54,327 nt of DNA from Terriglobia bacterium (GTDB lineage: Bacteria; Acidobacteriota; Terriglobia; Bryobacterales; Bryobacteraceae), in contig JAIQFN010000039.1 of assembly GCA_020073265.1 (NCBI GenBank), forward strand, positions 1 to 54,327, written 5' to 3'. A model generated the notes under the pieces. The model made no database searches and had not been told where the DNA came from. It saw only the letters and a list, made by a program, of their open reading frames with translations. The first letter of the stretch is position 1; every line of letters starts with the position of its first letter. Shown piece by piece: positions 1 through 9,844 of the stretch. Both the position numbers and the translations under genes were made by a program.

Positions 1-1026
1 ATTGTTTTTGTCGTTCAGCTGCCGGTCGATGCGCGCGAAGGCCAGCCACCCGCGATAGTGGCCGATGAACGTGCCGGGCGCAACCGGAGCGATGATCGGC
101 GAGGCGCGGTCCTGGCGGCTGTATTCTCCGGCGAAGTAGTAATGCGTTTTGTCGCCGATCGGCCCGCCGAAATCGAGCGCGGATTGGCCCAGCGTGTCGG
201 TGGTGATGTCGTTGCCGCTGGCGGCATTGGTCTGGCTGAATCCGGAAAGCGCGGCTTCGGCGGCGTGCGGACGCCACAACTCCATCACGCTGCCGTGAAA
301 CTCGTTGCCGCCGCTCTTGGTGACGATGTTCACGGCGCTTCCGGTGCTGCCGCCGTATTCGGCCGAGAACGCATTTTCGAGCACCGTCATTTCGGCGATC
401 GACGTTTGCGGAAGATTGCTGAAAATAGTCTGCCGGCCCCAGCTATCGTTGCCGTTCGAGCCATCCACTTCGAACCATGCCTGACGCCGTCCCGCGCCGT
501 TGGTGGTGAACAGATTTTCGTTCATGAACGCATCGCCCTGGCTGATCGCCGGACGATTGGCGGCGTTGAGCAGCGGAAGATATGTGATCCGGCGATTGAG
601 CAGCGGCATCTGGTCGATGGTGCGCTCGTCCAGGTGATCGCCAAGCTGCGGAGAATCGGTGCGAATTTCGCCGGGGACTCCGGTGACCGTGACCTGCGTG
701 GCTGCTCCGGCAACGTTTAATTCCAGCGTGAAATTCGCCGAGGTTCCGCCGGTCAGCGTAATATTGTCGAGGCGCGCTTCCGCGAATCCGGACTTGTTCG
801 CGGTGATCTGATATCCGGGCGCGGCAGGCACGGCTCCGATGACAAAGCGTCCGAACGCGTCGGTCTAGGCGGATCGTTCAATTCCGCTGGCAGCGTTCTT
901 CACCACGATGTGAACGTCGGGAACGGCGGCGCGGCTTTGATCGGTGACGCGGCCGCTGACGGTGGCAACGTCGGGGGTTTGTGCAAGCACAAGACTGGCG
1001 AAAGAAATAAGTAGGAATCGATGCAT
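1..1026 (-). pseudogene. TonB-dependent receptor with Cna-B-like N-terminus, interrupted by an in-frame amber codon; 3' end outside window
   Basis: Read on the minus strand from ATG 1026, the frame gives a signal peptide (MHRFLLISFASLVLAQ), a carboxypeptidase-regulatory fold (VATVSGRVTDQSRAAVPDV) and a TonB-receptor plug (NAFSAEYGGSTGSAVNIVTK, then SGGNEFHGSV and a DFGGPIGDKTHYYF-like segment). Codon 54 is TAG (complement of 865-867), falling where the family usually has a residue in a 'S-A-x-T-D-x-x-G-x-F' strand turn. The frame is otherwise open for about 290 more codons to the window edge. A full-length relative lies at 6470-9844. The role would be outer-membrane uptake of large substrates. 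The TAG could be a real nonsense mutation, a sequencing error, or a suppressed codon; CAG to TAG is the simplest change. Confidence 0.8.
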
Positions 1027-1389
1027 TGAACCGGTAACCAGCGAGATAGTTCAGCGTACAATGCAGGCCGCAGTACTACCAGAGGTCGTATTTAACGCGG
1101 AACGTCGAGCCGATTGCGGGGCAGACTTGCAGCCGGCGCAAGCGGGTGGACTACAAGTCCACCGCAGGGTGCAAGCCTGCCCCACGGGAGCTGTCGAAAT
1201 CGATGGGACGCCCCACTCGCTGCCCACGGCCAGCGTACGGCAATCCTGCGCGCTCCTCGCCCGGCCAATCTTGCATGTCAAGTCGCGCGCGGAGGTCAAG
1301 GAAGCCCGCTTCTGGGTCTTGACGCGCAAGATCGCTGCGCCATTTTCTGGAGCGACGTTTGCACAACTTCTTTCGGTGTGGAGGATTCC
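1027..1389. other. Intergenic region between divergent genes
   Basis: This 363 bp gap separates the interrupted receptor (minus) from the cytochrome gene (plus). It holds a long imperfect palindrome at 1118-1183, listed separately. An open frame extends upstream of the cytochrome start, but its translation has no signal peptide and no recognisable domain, so I do not treat it as coding. A GGAG-type ribosome site lies just before ATG 1390. Confidence 0.6.
1118..1183. repeat. 66 bp palindromic intergenic element
   Basis: The outer arms GGGGCAGACTTGCAGCC and GGGTGCAAGCCTGCCCC pair over 15 of 17 positions. An inner perfect arm pair GTGGACT/AGTCCAC encloses a 3-base loop. It resembles a small mobile palindrome or a strong RNA hairpin. 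There is no T-run, so a classical terminator is unlikely. The string 'ctgcaagcc' recurs in the hairpin region near 42231, a hint of a wider family. Confidence 0.6.
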
Positions 1390-2664
1390 ATGCGTCTGTT
1401 CATTGCCGTTTTGAGTCTGCTTCCGGCCGCGATCGCGGCCGATCCCCAGGTGACGTTCTCTAAAGACGTGCTGCCTGTTCTGCAGAAAAATTGCCAGGGC
1501 TGCCATCGTCCGGGCGAAGCCGGCCCGATGACTTTTCTGGACTATCAAAGCACGCGTCCGTGGGCGAAGGCGATCAAGGATGTCGCGATCTCGCGCAAGA
1601 TGCCGCCATGGCTCGCGGATCCGCACGTTGGAAAATTTTCGAACGACCGCAGCCTTTCCGAGGCCGACGTGAAGACGCTGGTCGACTGGGTCGACACGGG
1701 CTCGCGCGAAGGGATTCGCCAGGACGCGCCGCAGCCGATCGATTTCGTCGAGGGCTGGACCATCGGCAAACCCGACAAGATTTTCGAGATGCCGCGGTCG
1801 TTCTCGGTTCCGGCATCGGGGACGATCGAGTATCAATACGTCGTCCTTCCGACCGGCTACACCGAAGACAAGTGGGTGCGGATGGCGGAAGTGCGTCCGG
1901 GCGACCGCAGCGTGGTACATCACGTGATCGCGTTCATCCGGCCGAAGGGATCCAAGTGGCTGGCGGAGGCTCAGCCGGGCGTGCCGTTTGTGCCGGAGGT
2001 GCGCAAAGGCGCGGCCGATGCGCAGAGCGAAGGATCGATGCTCGGGGCCGAGATGCTGGTCGGCTATGCGCCGGGGATGCCCGCGCAGGTGTTTCCTGAA
2101 AACTCGGCCAAGCTGCTGCCGGCGGGCGCCGATATCGTCTTCCAGTTGCACTACACGACGAACGGCCAGCTGGCGATCGACAAAACGAAAATCGGGCTGA
2201 CGTTCGCGAGCGAACGGCCGGCGTTCCGCGACATCACGCTTACGGCGGCGAACAACCGCTTCCGCATCCCGCCGGGAGATCCGGCGCATGAAGTGAAAGC
2301 GCAGCTCACGCTGCCGATCGACGCGCAACTTGTCAGCCTGATGCCGCACATGCATCTTCGCGGGAAGGATTTTCTGTACAAGGTGGTCTACCCGGACGGA
2401 CAGACCGAGATGCTGCTGAATGTTCCCCGCTACGATTTCGCATGGCAGCTGGTGTATGCGCTGGAGACGCCGATCGCTCTGCCCAAAGGGTCGCGCATCG
2501 AGTGCACCGCGCATTTCGACAATTCGCCGAACAACAAATTCAATCCGGATCCGAAGACTGAAGTGCGCTGGGGCGATCAGAGCTGGGAGGAAATGATGAT
2601 CGGTTTCTTCGACATCATCGTTCCGTCGAATGTGAGCCTGGTGCGTCGGACGACGGGGGAATAA
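1390..2664 (+). CDS. Exported c-type cytochrome fused to a PHM/DBH-like type II copper domain
   Basis: The 424-residue protein begins with a signal peptide (cleavage near AIAA-DP), followed by one heme-c motif CQGCH (35-39) with a likely axial Met at KMPPW (70-71). The remainder resembles copper type II ascorbate-dependent monooxygenases. I see a His pair (177-178 in VVHHV), a third His (254 in QLHYT), an HxH pair (320 and 322 in MPHMH) and Met 402/403 (EMMIGF), which matches the six-ligand pattern of peptidylglycine monooxygenase. Function would be periplasmic oxidation with the heme as built-in electron donor; this is inference. Start ATG 1390 follows GGAG. The 3' end overlaps the convergent neighbour by 50 bp. 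Confidence 0.75.
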   Translation: MRLFIAVLSLLPAAIAADPQVTFSKDVLPVLQKNCQGCHRPGEAGPMTFLDYQSTRPWAKAIKDVAISRKMPPWLADPHVGKFSNDRSLSEADVKTLVDWVDTGSREGIRQDAPQPIDFVEGWTIGKPDKIFEMPRSFSVPASGTIEYQYVVLPTGYTEDKWVRMAEVRPGDRSVVHHVIAFIRPKGSKWLAEAQPGVPFVPEVRKGAADAQSEGSMLGAEMLVGYAPGMPAQVFPENSAKLLPAGADIVFQLHYTTNGQLAIDKTKIGLTFASERPAFRDITLTAANNRFRIPPGDPAHEVKAQLTLPIDAQLVSLMPHMHLRGKDFLYKVVYPDGQTEMLLNVPRYDFAWQLVYALETPIALPKGSRIECTAHFDNSPNNKFNPDPKTEVRWGDQSWEEMMIGFFDIIVPSNVSLVRRTTGE

Positions 2665-5374
2665 GGACGGATATGTCCGCCCGCACGATGCCTTCGCCCG
2701 GCACGTGTTTCAACTTAAACCCGAGCTGTTTGCAGACCCGCAGCATGTTGGAATTTTCCGGAAGAATGTCGCCGGTGACGCGCTCCATTTTTTCCGCCCT
2801 GGCGACGTCGAGCAATCGTTGCATCAGTTCCGTGCCGATGCCCTGCCCCTGACAGGCGTCGCTGATCAGGATGGCGAACTCGGCTTCATTGCCGTGGCGG
2901 GCGCGCATCAGGCGGCCGACGGCGATGATCTCGGGCTCGACGTCCGAGGGCCGCTCGACGACCAGCGCGATTTCGCGGTCGTAATCGATGAAACACGTCC
3001 TGCGCAGACGATCGTGCGAGACGCGGCAATCGAGCGTCATCATGTGGAAATAACGCAGATAGACGCTGCGGTCGGAGAGCGTCGAGTGAAATTTCACGAT
3101 CATCGGCTCATCTTCCGGACGCACCGGCCGGATCACGACCTGCGTGCCGTCCTCGAGCTGCCACGGCGAAACGTATTGCACGGGATAAGGACGAATCGCG
3201 AGCTTGGCGATGTCCTCTTCGCGGCTGTGAAGCACGATACGCGCGTCGAGAGCGAGCAGGCCGTCGGGTGAAGCGAGCAGCGGGTTGATATCGATCTCGC
3301 GGATCCAGGGTTGCTCCGCGACCAGGTAGCTGAAGCGCACCAGCAGGCGCTCGATGGCGTCCACGTCAATCGACTTACGGCCGCGCACGCCGCGCAGAGC
3401 GGTGACAATGCGGGTGCGTTCCATCAGGCGCCGGGCCAGCGTGGTGTTCAAGGGGGGCAATGCAAGCGCGCGGTCTTTGAAGACCTCGACCAGCTGGCCG
3501 CCGCTGCCGAACAGGAGAATGGGACCGAACTGCTGGTCGATGCTCGAGCCGAGAATCAGTTCGTAGCCGTCGCGCTTGACCATCGGCTGCACGGTGACGC
3601 CGAGAAAATCCGCCGTCGGGACCGCGGCTTTGATTTTTCGATACGCTTCGCGCACGGCGGATGCATCGGCGAGGTTCAATTGCACGCCGCCGACGTCGGT
3701 CTTGTGCGTGATCGTTTCGGAATGCAGCTTCACGACCGCCGGATAGCCGATGCGTGTGGCGCAGGCGGCGGCTTCGTCTTCAGTGGTTGCGAGTTGTGTT
3801 TCGACGGTCGGGATGCCGTAGGCGGCGAGGACTTGTTTCGATTCGAATTCGGTAAGCAGGCCGCGATGCGCGTGCCGGACATTTTCAAGAATCGTTGCGA
3901 CGCGGTCACGGCCCGCCGGGTCGATTTCGAGGCCGACCGCGGCCGGAGTTTCATACAGCGCCCGGAGATTGTCGCTGTAACGCCACATGGCCTGGAAGAC
4001 GCGCGCGGCGGAATCGGGGAACGCATAGGTCGGGATACCCGCGCGGTTCAGAATGCTTTCTCCGGCGGCGACGCTCGCGCCGCCCATCCAGCTTGCCAGC
4101 ACCGGTTTGCCCTCGAGCTTCGCGTAGCGCTTCAGCTCTTCGGCAATCACGGTGGGATCCGTGACGCGCTGCGGCGCCAGGATGACGAGCATGCCGTCGG
4201 TATTGGGGTCCTTCGAGGCTAATTCGATGGCGCGCGAATACTGCTGGGGACCGGCGTCGCCCAGAATGTCGACCGGATTGCGATGGCTCCAGTTGGGGCT
4301 GAGCACGCGGCTCATCTGCTCCACCGTATCGTCGGTGAGTTCGGCGAGTTGCCCGCCTTCGGCCAGCAGCGCGTCGGTGGCCAGGACGCCCGGACCGCCT
4401 GCGTTACTCACGATGGTCAGGCGCGGACCCGTGGGTCGCGGCTGTTTCGCCAGGGCTTCGGAAAGATAAAACAGCTCCGAAATATTGTTGACGCGCAGCA
4501 CGCCGCAGCGGCGGAAGGCCGCGTCGAGCACGTCGTCGCTGCCGGTGAGCGCTCCGGTATGCGACGCGGCTGCTTTCGCGGCGGCTTCCGATCGTCCCGC
4601 TTTGATCACGATGATCGGCTTGCTGAGCGCTACTTCGCGCGCGGCGGAGAGGAACGACCGCGCGTCGCCGACCGATTCCATATAGACCACAATGCTCTGC
4701 GTGGCGGGATCGTCGCCCAGGTACTGAATGAGATCGCCCCAGCCGACGTCGAGCATCGATCCGACGGAGACGAACGCACTGAAGCCGACCATTTCGCGGA
4801 GGCTCCAGTCGAGCACCGCCGTACACAGCGCGCCGCTCTGGCTGATGAATCCGACGTTTCCCGGCCGCGCGAGGGCGTTTGCGAACGTGGCGTTCAGACC
4901 GTTCAGAGGATTCATCACGCCCAGGCAGTTCGGGCCGATGATGCGGATCCCGCTGGCGGCAGCTTCGTCGAGCACCCGCTGTTCGAGCGCGGCGCCGGCG
5001 GGTCCGGTTTCCTTAAACCCGGCGGAGATGACGATCGCGCCGGAGACTCCCGCGCGTCCGCATTCACCGATGATCCCGGGCACCGTATGCGCCGGCGTGA
5101 CGACGACCGCCAGATCGATGGGCGCCGGAACTTCACCGATGGTGGGGTAGCACTTCAGGCCCAACGCGGTGGTCCGGTTCGGGTTGACTGGAAAAATCGC
5201 GCCGTCGAAGGGGGACCGGGCGAGGTTCCACAAAAGAGCGCCGCCGACACTGGACGGAGCGTCGGTCGCTCCGATGACGGCAACGTTACGAGGTCGAAAA
5301 AACACTTCGAGCGACAGGGGTCGCGGACGCGGAGGAGGAACAGCGCTACCAGGGGTGATGGCAGTCATCGCCAT
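2615..5374 (-). CDS. Acyl-CoA synthetase (ADP-forming) fused to a C-terminal GNAT acetyltransferase
   Basis: The 919-residue protein has the order CoA-binding Rossmann domain ([15 protein letters not shown], about 31-45), succinyl-CoA synthetase-like domains, an ATP-grasp domain (about 500-720) and a GNAT domain (about 750-910) with the acetyl-CoA loop GQGIGTEL. This is the architecture of the Pat/YfiQ protein acetyltransferases and of bifunctional acetate-CoA ligases. A histidine is kept at SHTGAL (272), the position of the phospho-His of active ADP-forming synthetases, so ligase activity remains possible. It may make or sense acetyl-CoA and acetylate proteins such as acyl-CoA synthetases. 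It diverges from the DUF58 gene across 134 bp and overlaps the cytochrome gene 3' end by 50 bp. Confidence 0.85.
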   Translation of the reverse strand: MAMTAITPGSAVPPPRPRPLSLEVFFRPRNVAVIGATDAPSSVGGALLWNLARSPFDGAIFPVNPNRTTALGLKCYPTIGEVPAPIDLAVVVTPAHTVPGIIGECGRAGVSGAIVISAGFKETGPAGAALEQRVLDEAAASGIRIIGPNCLGVMNPLNGLNATFANALARPGNVGFISQSGALCTAVLDWSLREMVGFSAFVSVGSMLDVGWGDLIQYLGDDPATQSIVVYMESVGDARSFLSAAREVALSKPIIVIKAGRSEAAAKAAASHTGALTGSDDVLDAAFRRCGVLRVNNISELFYLSEALAKQPRPTGPRLTIVSNAGGPGVLATDALLAEGGQLAELTDDTVEQMSRVLSPNWSHRNPVDILGDAGPQQYSRAIELASKDPNTDGMLVILAPQRVTDPTVIAEELKRYAKLEGKPVLASWMGGASVAAGESILNRAGIPTYAFPDSAARVFQAMWRYSDNLRALYETPAAVGLEIDPAGRDRVATILENVRHAHRGLLTEFESKQVLAAYGIPTVETQLATTEDEAAACATRIGYPAVVKLHSETITHKTDVGGVQLNLADASAVREAYRKIKAAVPTADFLGVTVQPMVKRDGYELILGSSIDQQFGPILLFGSGGQLVEVFKDRALALPPLNTTLARRLMERTRIVTALRGVRGRKSIDVDAIERLLVRFSYLVAEQPWIREIDINPLLASPDGLLALDARIVLHSREEDIAKLAIRPYPVQYVSPWQLEDGTQVVIRPVRPEDEPMIVKFHSTLSDRSVYLRYFHMMTLDCRVSHDRLRRTCFIDYDREIALVVERPSDVEPEIIAVGRLMRARHGNEAEFAILISDACQGQGIGTELMQRLLDVARAEKMERVTGDILPENSNMLRVCKQLGFKLKHVPGEGIVRADISVLIPPSSDAPGSHSTER

Positions 5375-5508
5375 TCAAGATGCAATCGATACGCCAAGTT
5401 TTGGCCAATCGGCAGGGTACGATTGGGGCCAATCTGCGGAAAACGGCGCAGATTCCATGGGTCGAATGACGCAGGTGACGCATCCCGCCACGCTGTTAGT
5501 CTGAAATT

Positions 5509-6606
5509 GTGAACGACTGGTGGCAGAGGCTCCGGCACAGGTGGTCCGCCGGACTGCACCAGCAGGTGACGCGCGCCGGGCTCGGCTATACGGCGACTCT
5601 GCTGGTGGTGGCGCTGGCGGCGTTTCTTTCCGCGAATAATCTGCTGTTCCTGATTCTGGCGGCGATGTTTTCGACACTGCTGATTTCAGGATTCATCAGC
5701 CGCCTGGGGCTCGCCGGGCTGGAACTGGATCTGCTTCTGCCGGAGCACATTTCGGCGCGGCGCACGGTGCGCGTGGGGATCCGCCTGAAGAATCTCAAGT
5801 CCTGGATTCCTTCGTTCAGCGTGCATCTTGCCGGACGGGGCGAAGGCGGCGCGGAAACGATCCTGTATTTTCCGGTGGTGCCCGGCGGGAGCGTCCTTGA
5901 AGAGTCGGTGGATCTTTATTTCGCGCGCCGGGGAGCGCAGCGGGACCGCGCATTTCAACTTTCGACGCGTTTTCCGTTCGGATTCGCGGAGCGGCGCGAG
6001 ATGGTGACGGCGCGGCACGACGTGGTGGTGTATCCGTGCCTGGATCCGCAGCCGGGATTCGAGGCGCTGCTGGCGTCGGTGGCAGGGGAGATGGAAGCGG
6101 CGCAGCGCGGCCGGGGGCACGATTTTTACCGCATCCGTCCGTACGAGGTTTTAGAGAGCGCGCGGCACGTCGACTGGAAGGCGACGGCGCACACCGGCGA
6201 CCTGCAGGTCCGCGAATTCGCTCGCGAGCAGGATCATCGCGTGCTGATTTATTTCGATCTGGATGTCGCGCCGGAATCGGAGGCGTGGTTTGAAAAAGCC
6301 GTGGACTGCTCCGCGTTTCTGGCGTTCCGCCTGGCCGAGCACGGCGCGCAGCTTCGCTTCCAAACACAGGAATTCGATGTAACTTTGCCGGAGGAAGGCG
6401 ACATCTATACTATCCTTAAGTACCTTGCTTTGGTAAATCCACGAAGAGGGAGGCCCCCTGCGGCTCCAGATGATGCTCAAAGCTTCCACATTGTGTTTAG
6501 CGCGGACCCCGAACGCATGGTTGCGCTCGGCTGGGGAATGGGCGAAAGCCGCGGCGCGCGTCTGCTCGGCCCGGATCCGCTCGGCAAAGACGCTTTCTCG
6601 AAATAG
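5509..6606 (+). CDS. DUF58 domain membrane protein
   Basis: The 365-residue protein starts with GTG 5509. Two closely spaced hydrophobic segments (about 27-65) are followed by a soluble domain with the DUF58 signature RPYEVLESARHVDWKATA and a following REFAREQDHRVLIYFDLD strand, the von Willebrand-A-like region. DUF58 proteins usually sit with MoxR ATPases and VWA proteins; none is present here. The last 137 bp overlap the open frame of the downstream TonB receptor, so either the two genes truly overlap or the receptor starts later from a non-ATG codon. The cellular role of the family is unclear. Confidence 0.8.
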   Translation: MNDWWQRLRHRWSAGLHQQVTRAGLGYTATLLVVALAAFLSANNLLFLILAAMFSTLLISGFISRLGLAGLELDLLLPEHISARRTVRVGIRLKNLKSWIPSFSVHLAGRGEGGAETILYFPVVPGGSVLEESVDLYFARRGAQRDRAFQLSTRFPFGFAERREMVTARHDVVVYPCLDPQPGFEALLASVAGEMEAAQRGRGHDFYRIRPYEVLESARHVDWKATAHTGDLQVREFAREQDHRVLIYFDLDVAPESEAWFEKAVDCSAFLAFRLAEHGAQLRFQTQEFDVTLPEEGDIYTILKYLALVNPRRGRPPAAPDDAQSFHIVFSADPERMVALGWGMGESRGARLLGPDPLGKDAFSK

Positions 6607-9600
6607 CTTCGGCATCCTTCTGTTCGCGGCCGTCGTTTTCGCGCAGGTCGGTGCAACGATTTCAGGAAGAATTGAAGACGCCAGCGGCGGCGGCATTGGT
6701 GCCGCGAAAGTCACCATCCGCAGCGTCGAAAACGGCGCGACGCGCGTCGTCACGACGGACGAATCGGGCAATTATCGCGCGCCTTTGCTCGGCGTCGGAC
6801 GCTATGAAATGAGGGTCGAAAAGACCGGCTTCAAGTCGGCGCTCCGCGAGGGCATCAATCTCGAGGTGGGCCAGGAAGCCGTGGTCAATCTGCATCTCGA
6901 AGTCGGCGAGTTCGTGCAGCAGGTGACCATCGTCGAGGAGACTCCCGTGGTCAACACGACCACGTCTCCGGTTTCCGGCTATGTCGGGGAGCGCGAAGTG
7001 AAGGATCTTCCGCTCAACGGCCGCAGCTTCGACAATCTGATCACGCTGAACCCCGGCGCGATCAACTACAGCGCGATGAAGAGCCAGAACACAATCACCA
7101 GCAACGGCAATACGTTTTCCGTCGCCGGACGCAGGACGTCGGAGAATCTGTTCCTGCTGAACGGCGTCGAATACACGGGGTCGAGCCAGCTTGCGATCAC
7201 TCCCGGAGGCGTCAGCGGGGAACTGCTGGGCATCGACGCCGTGCGCGAGTTCAACGTCCTCACCGACACCTACGGCGCCGAATACGGGAAGCGCTCCGGC
7301 GCGCAGGTCAGCGTCGTCACCCAATCGGGATCCAACGCCATCCACGGCACGCTGTTCGAATTCGTGCGCAACAGCGCCCTCGATTCGCCCGGCTTCTTCG
7401 ACAAAGGCGTGGTGCCGCCCTTCACCCGCAACCAGTTCGGCGGCGCGCTCGGCGGGCCGATCAAGAAGGATCGCGTCTTCCTGTTCGGCAATTACGAAGG
7501 CTTCCGCCAGGACCTCGCGGTTTCCAGCGTCAGTGTCGTGCCCGACGCAAATGCCCGCAACGGCCTGCTGCCCAACGGCAACCCGGTCGCCAATCTCAAC
7601 AAGGCCATGCTGCCATACATGTCCTTCTGGCCCCAACCCAACGGCGACGCTCTGCCAGCCGTAGCAGGCCAACCCGGCGCAGCGCTGTCCTTCAACAATC
7701 CCGACCAGAACATCCGTGAGGATTTCGGCACCCTGCGGAGCGACTTCAACCTCGACTCGCGCGACTCGCTCTCGGTTGCCTACACCATCGACAACGGCGA
7801 CAGTTTGATCCCGCTGGCCGATCCGGTGTTCGGCTCCGCCACGCGCTTGCAGAGCCAGGTTGCCAACATCGACGAAACGCATGTCTTCTCGCCGCACATG
7901 CTCAACACCTTCCGCGCCGGCTTCTCCCGCGCCGCGTTCAATCTGGACGCCGCTAGTTTGGCGCCCGTCTCACCCGGTCTCTCCTTCGTCAGCGGCGCTG
8001 CGGCCGGAGGCATCGTGGTCGGAGGCGGCGTCACCACCACCGGCACCGGCACCATCACTTCCTCCGGACCCAACAACGCCGCCGGCTCCTGGAATCGCAG
8101 AAATCTGTTCACCACCATGGACAATTTCAGCATCAACCGCGGGCGCCACCAGTTCAGCTTCGGCGCCTGGTTCCAACGCGTCCAGGACAATGAAGACACC
8201 GCATCCCGCCAGACCGGACAAGCCACTTTCGCCAGCCTCACCACGTTCCTGCAAGGAACCGTCAGCAGCTTTCAGGTGGTGCCCAGCCACACCGAGTTGG
8301 GTTTTCGAAGCTTGTTCGGCGCCTGGTACGCCGAGGACACCATTAAGCTTCTGCCTAACCTCACGCTCCAGGCCGGACTCCGCCATGAGTTCACCACCGG
8401 CTGGAACGAAATCGCCGGGCGCGCTTCCAACTACATCCCTGATACGACCGGCGTGCTGCTCACCAACCCGCGCGTCGGCAGTTCTGTGTATACGCAAAAC
8501 AACGCCAAGTGGCTGCTCAGCCCGCGCGTCGGACTGGCCTGGGATCCTTTCGGAAACGGACGCACGGCCGTCCGCGCCGGATTCGGCACTTACTATTCCT
8601 TGATCGACGCCCTCAGCTTTCTGCTCAACGCGCTCCCGCCCTACAACGGATCGCAGACTTTTTCGGGCCCCTTGTTCTCTTTCACGCCCATTCAGCCCAA
8701 CGTCGCGCCGCCGCCGACCTGCGGACCCGGAGTTGTGGGCGCGTGCGCCACCTACGCGCCTCAGGGCGTGCAGGCCGATGCAAAAACGCAGGCCGTCCAG
8801 GAATGGAATTTCACCGTCGAGCAGCAGCTCGAGCGCAACACCGCCGTGCGCCTCACTTACGTCGGATCGTTCGGCTATCACGGCCTGCTCAGCGTCGATC
8901 CCAACACCATCTCGGCGCAGATTTGCGCCAACGCCTCGGGCTGCCAGGCCGGCGGCGTCACCGCGGGCGGCACTCCGGTCGCAGCGTCGAGCCAGAGCCA
9001 CGTCGCACAAGGCGCGCAGTACATCCCCGTCGGCACGCGCCCCAATCCCTACCTCGGCGCCGGCTTCTTCTGGTACACCGAAGGCAACAACAGCTACAAC
9101 GCGCTGCAAGTTGACGTCACACATCGCTTGAGCCAGGGCCTCGAGTTTCGCGGCAACTACACCTGGTCGAAGAATCTGGACATGAACTCGGGCCTCACCG
9201 GAGCGCAGGCCAACAACCAGGCGCAGATGGTTCTCGACCACAACGATCCGCGACGCGACTGGGGACCCTCCGCGCTCAACGTCCGCCACCAGGTCAGCCT
9301 CTCGGCGCACTACGAACTCCCGTTCGGACACGGCAAGCGCTGGCTCAGCAGCGCCAGCGGCCTCCAGGAAAAAATCCTGGGCGGCTGGCAGGTCAACCAA
9401 ATCACGACCCTGCTCAGCGGTTTCCCCTTCACGCCCGTGGCCGGTTCCAATCGCTCCGGCGACGGCGACACCAGAAATCCCGATCGGCCGAATCTGAACC
9501 CCTCGTTTTCCGGCCCGGTAGTGCTGGGCCAGCAGCTCAAGTGGTTCGATCCCACCGCGTTTGTCCAGCCCGCCTTCGGCACCTACGGCAATCTCGGCCG

Positions 9601-9844
9601 GGGCGTTTACAGCGGACCAGGCTTGGCCAACGTCGATTTCTCTTTCTTCAAGAACACCTCGATCACCGAACGCACCAGCCTGCAATTCCGGACTGAATTC
9701 TTCAACTTGTTTAACCGGACGAACCTGGGCACTCCCAACCCGACCGTATTCTCGAGCGGCCAGATCAACCCCTCGGCCGGCGTGATCACGACGCTAACGA
9801 CGTTCCCGCGCCAGATCCAGTTCGGCATGAAGCTGATCTTCTGA
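6470..9844 (+). CDS. TonB-dependent receptor with N-terminal carboxypeptidase-regulatory domain
   Basis: The 1124-residue outer-membrane receptor has an export signal ending FGILLFAAVVFAQ (about 48-60), a Cna-B-like fold (GATISGRIEDASGGGIGAAK), a plug (GAEYGKRSGAQVSVVTQSGS, then GGALGGPIKKDRVFLFGNYE) and a large beta-barrel ending in FPRQIQFGMKLIF, with the terminal aromatic expected of barrel proteins. This is the very large acidobacterial receptor family thought to take up oligosaccharides or other big ligands. Start is uncertain: ATG 6470 and 6473 give an unusually long basic stretch before the hydrophobic core, and TTG codons further in (for example 6491) are alternatives. The frame overlaps the upstream DUF58 gene by 137 bp. 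Confidence 0.85.
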   Translation: MMLKASTLCLARTPNAWLRSAGEWAKAAARVCSARIRSAKTLSRNSFGILLFAAVVFAQVGATISGRIEDASGGGIGAAKVTIRSVENGATRVVTTDESGNYRAPLLGVGRYEMRVEKTGFKSALREGINLEVGQEAVVNLHLEVGEFVQQVTIVEETPVVNTTTSPVSGYVGEREVKDLPLNGRSFDNLITLNPGAINYSAMKSQNTITSNGNTFSVAGRRTSENLFLLNGVEYTGSSQLAITPGGVSGELLGIDAVREFNVLTDTYGAEYGKRSGAQVSVVTQSGSNAIHGTLFEFVRNSALDSPGFFDKGVVPPFTRNQFGGALGGPIKKDRVFLFGNYEGFRQDLAVSSVSVVPDANARNGLLPNGNPVANLNKAMLPYMSFWPQPNGDALPAVAGQPGAALSFNNPDQNIREDFGTLRSDFNLDSRDSLSVAYTIDNGDSLIPLADPVFGSATRLQSQVANIDETHVFSPHMLNTFRAGFSRAAFNLDAASLAPVSPGLSFVSGAAAGGIVVGGGVTTTGTGTITSSGPNNAAGSWNRRNLFTTMDNFSINRGRHQFSFGAWFQRVQDNEDTASRQTGQATFASLTTFLQGTVSSFQVVPSHTELGFRSLFGAWYAEDTIKLLPNLTLQAGLRHEFTTGWNEIAGRASNYIPDTTGVLLTNPRVGSSVYTQNNAKWLLSPRVGLAWDPFGNGRTAVRAGFGTYYSLIDALSFLLNALPPYNGSQTFSGPLFSFTPIQPNVAPPPTCGPGVVGACATYAPQGVQADAKTQAVQEWNFTVEQQLERNTAVRLTYVGSFGYHGLLSVDPNTISAQICANASGCQAGGVTAGGTPVAASSQSHVAQGAQYIPVGTRPNPYLGAGFFWYTEGNNSYNALQVDVTHRLSQGLEFRGNYTWSKNLDMNSGLTGAQANNQAQMVLDHNDPRRDWGPSALNVRHQVSLSAHYELPFGHGKRWLSSASGLQEKILGGWQVNQITTLLSGFPFTPVAGSNRSGDGDTRNPDRPNLNPSFSGPVVLGQQLKWFDPTAFVQPAFGTYGNLGRGVYSGPGLANVDFSFFKNTSITERTSLQFRTEFFNLFNRTNLGTPNPTVFSSGQINPSAGVITTLTTFPRQIQFGMKLIF

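Noticed and set aside
7970-9685. 571-codon minus-strand open frame across the TonB receptor
   Set aside because: High-GC shadow of the plus-strand gene; translation is Arg/Gly/Ala-rich without domains.
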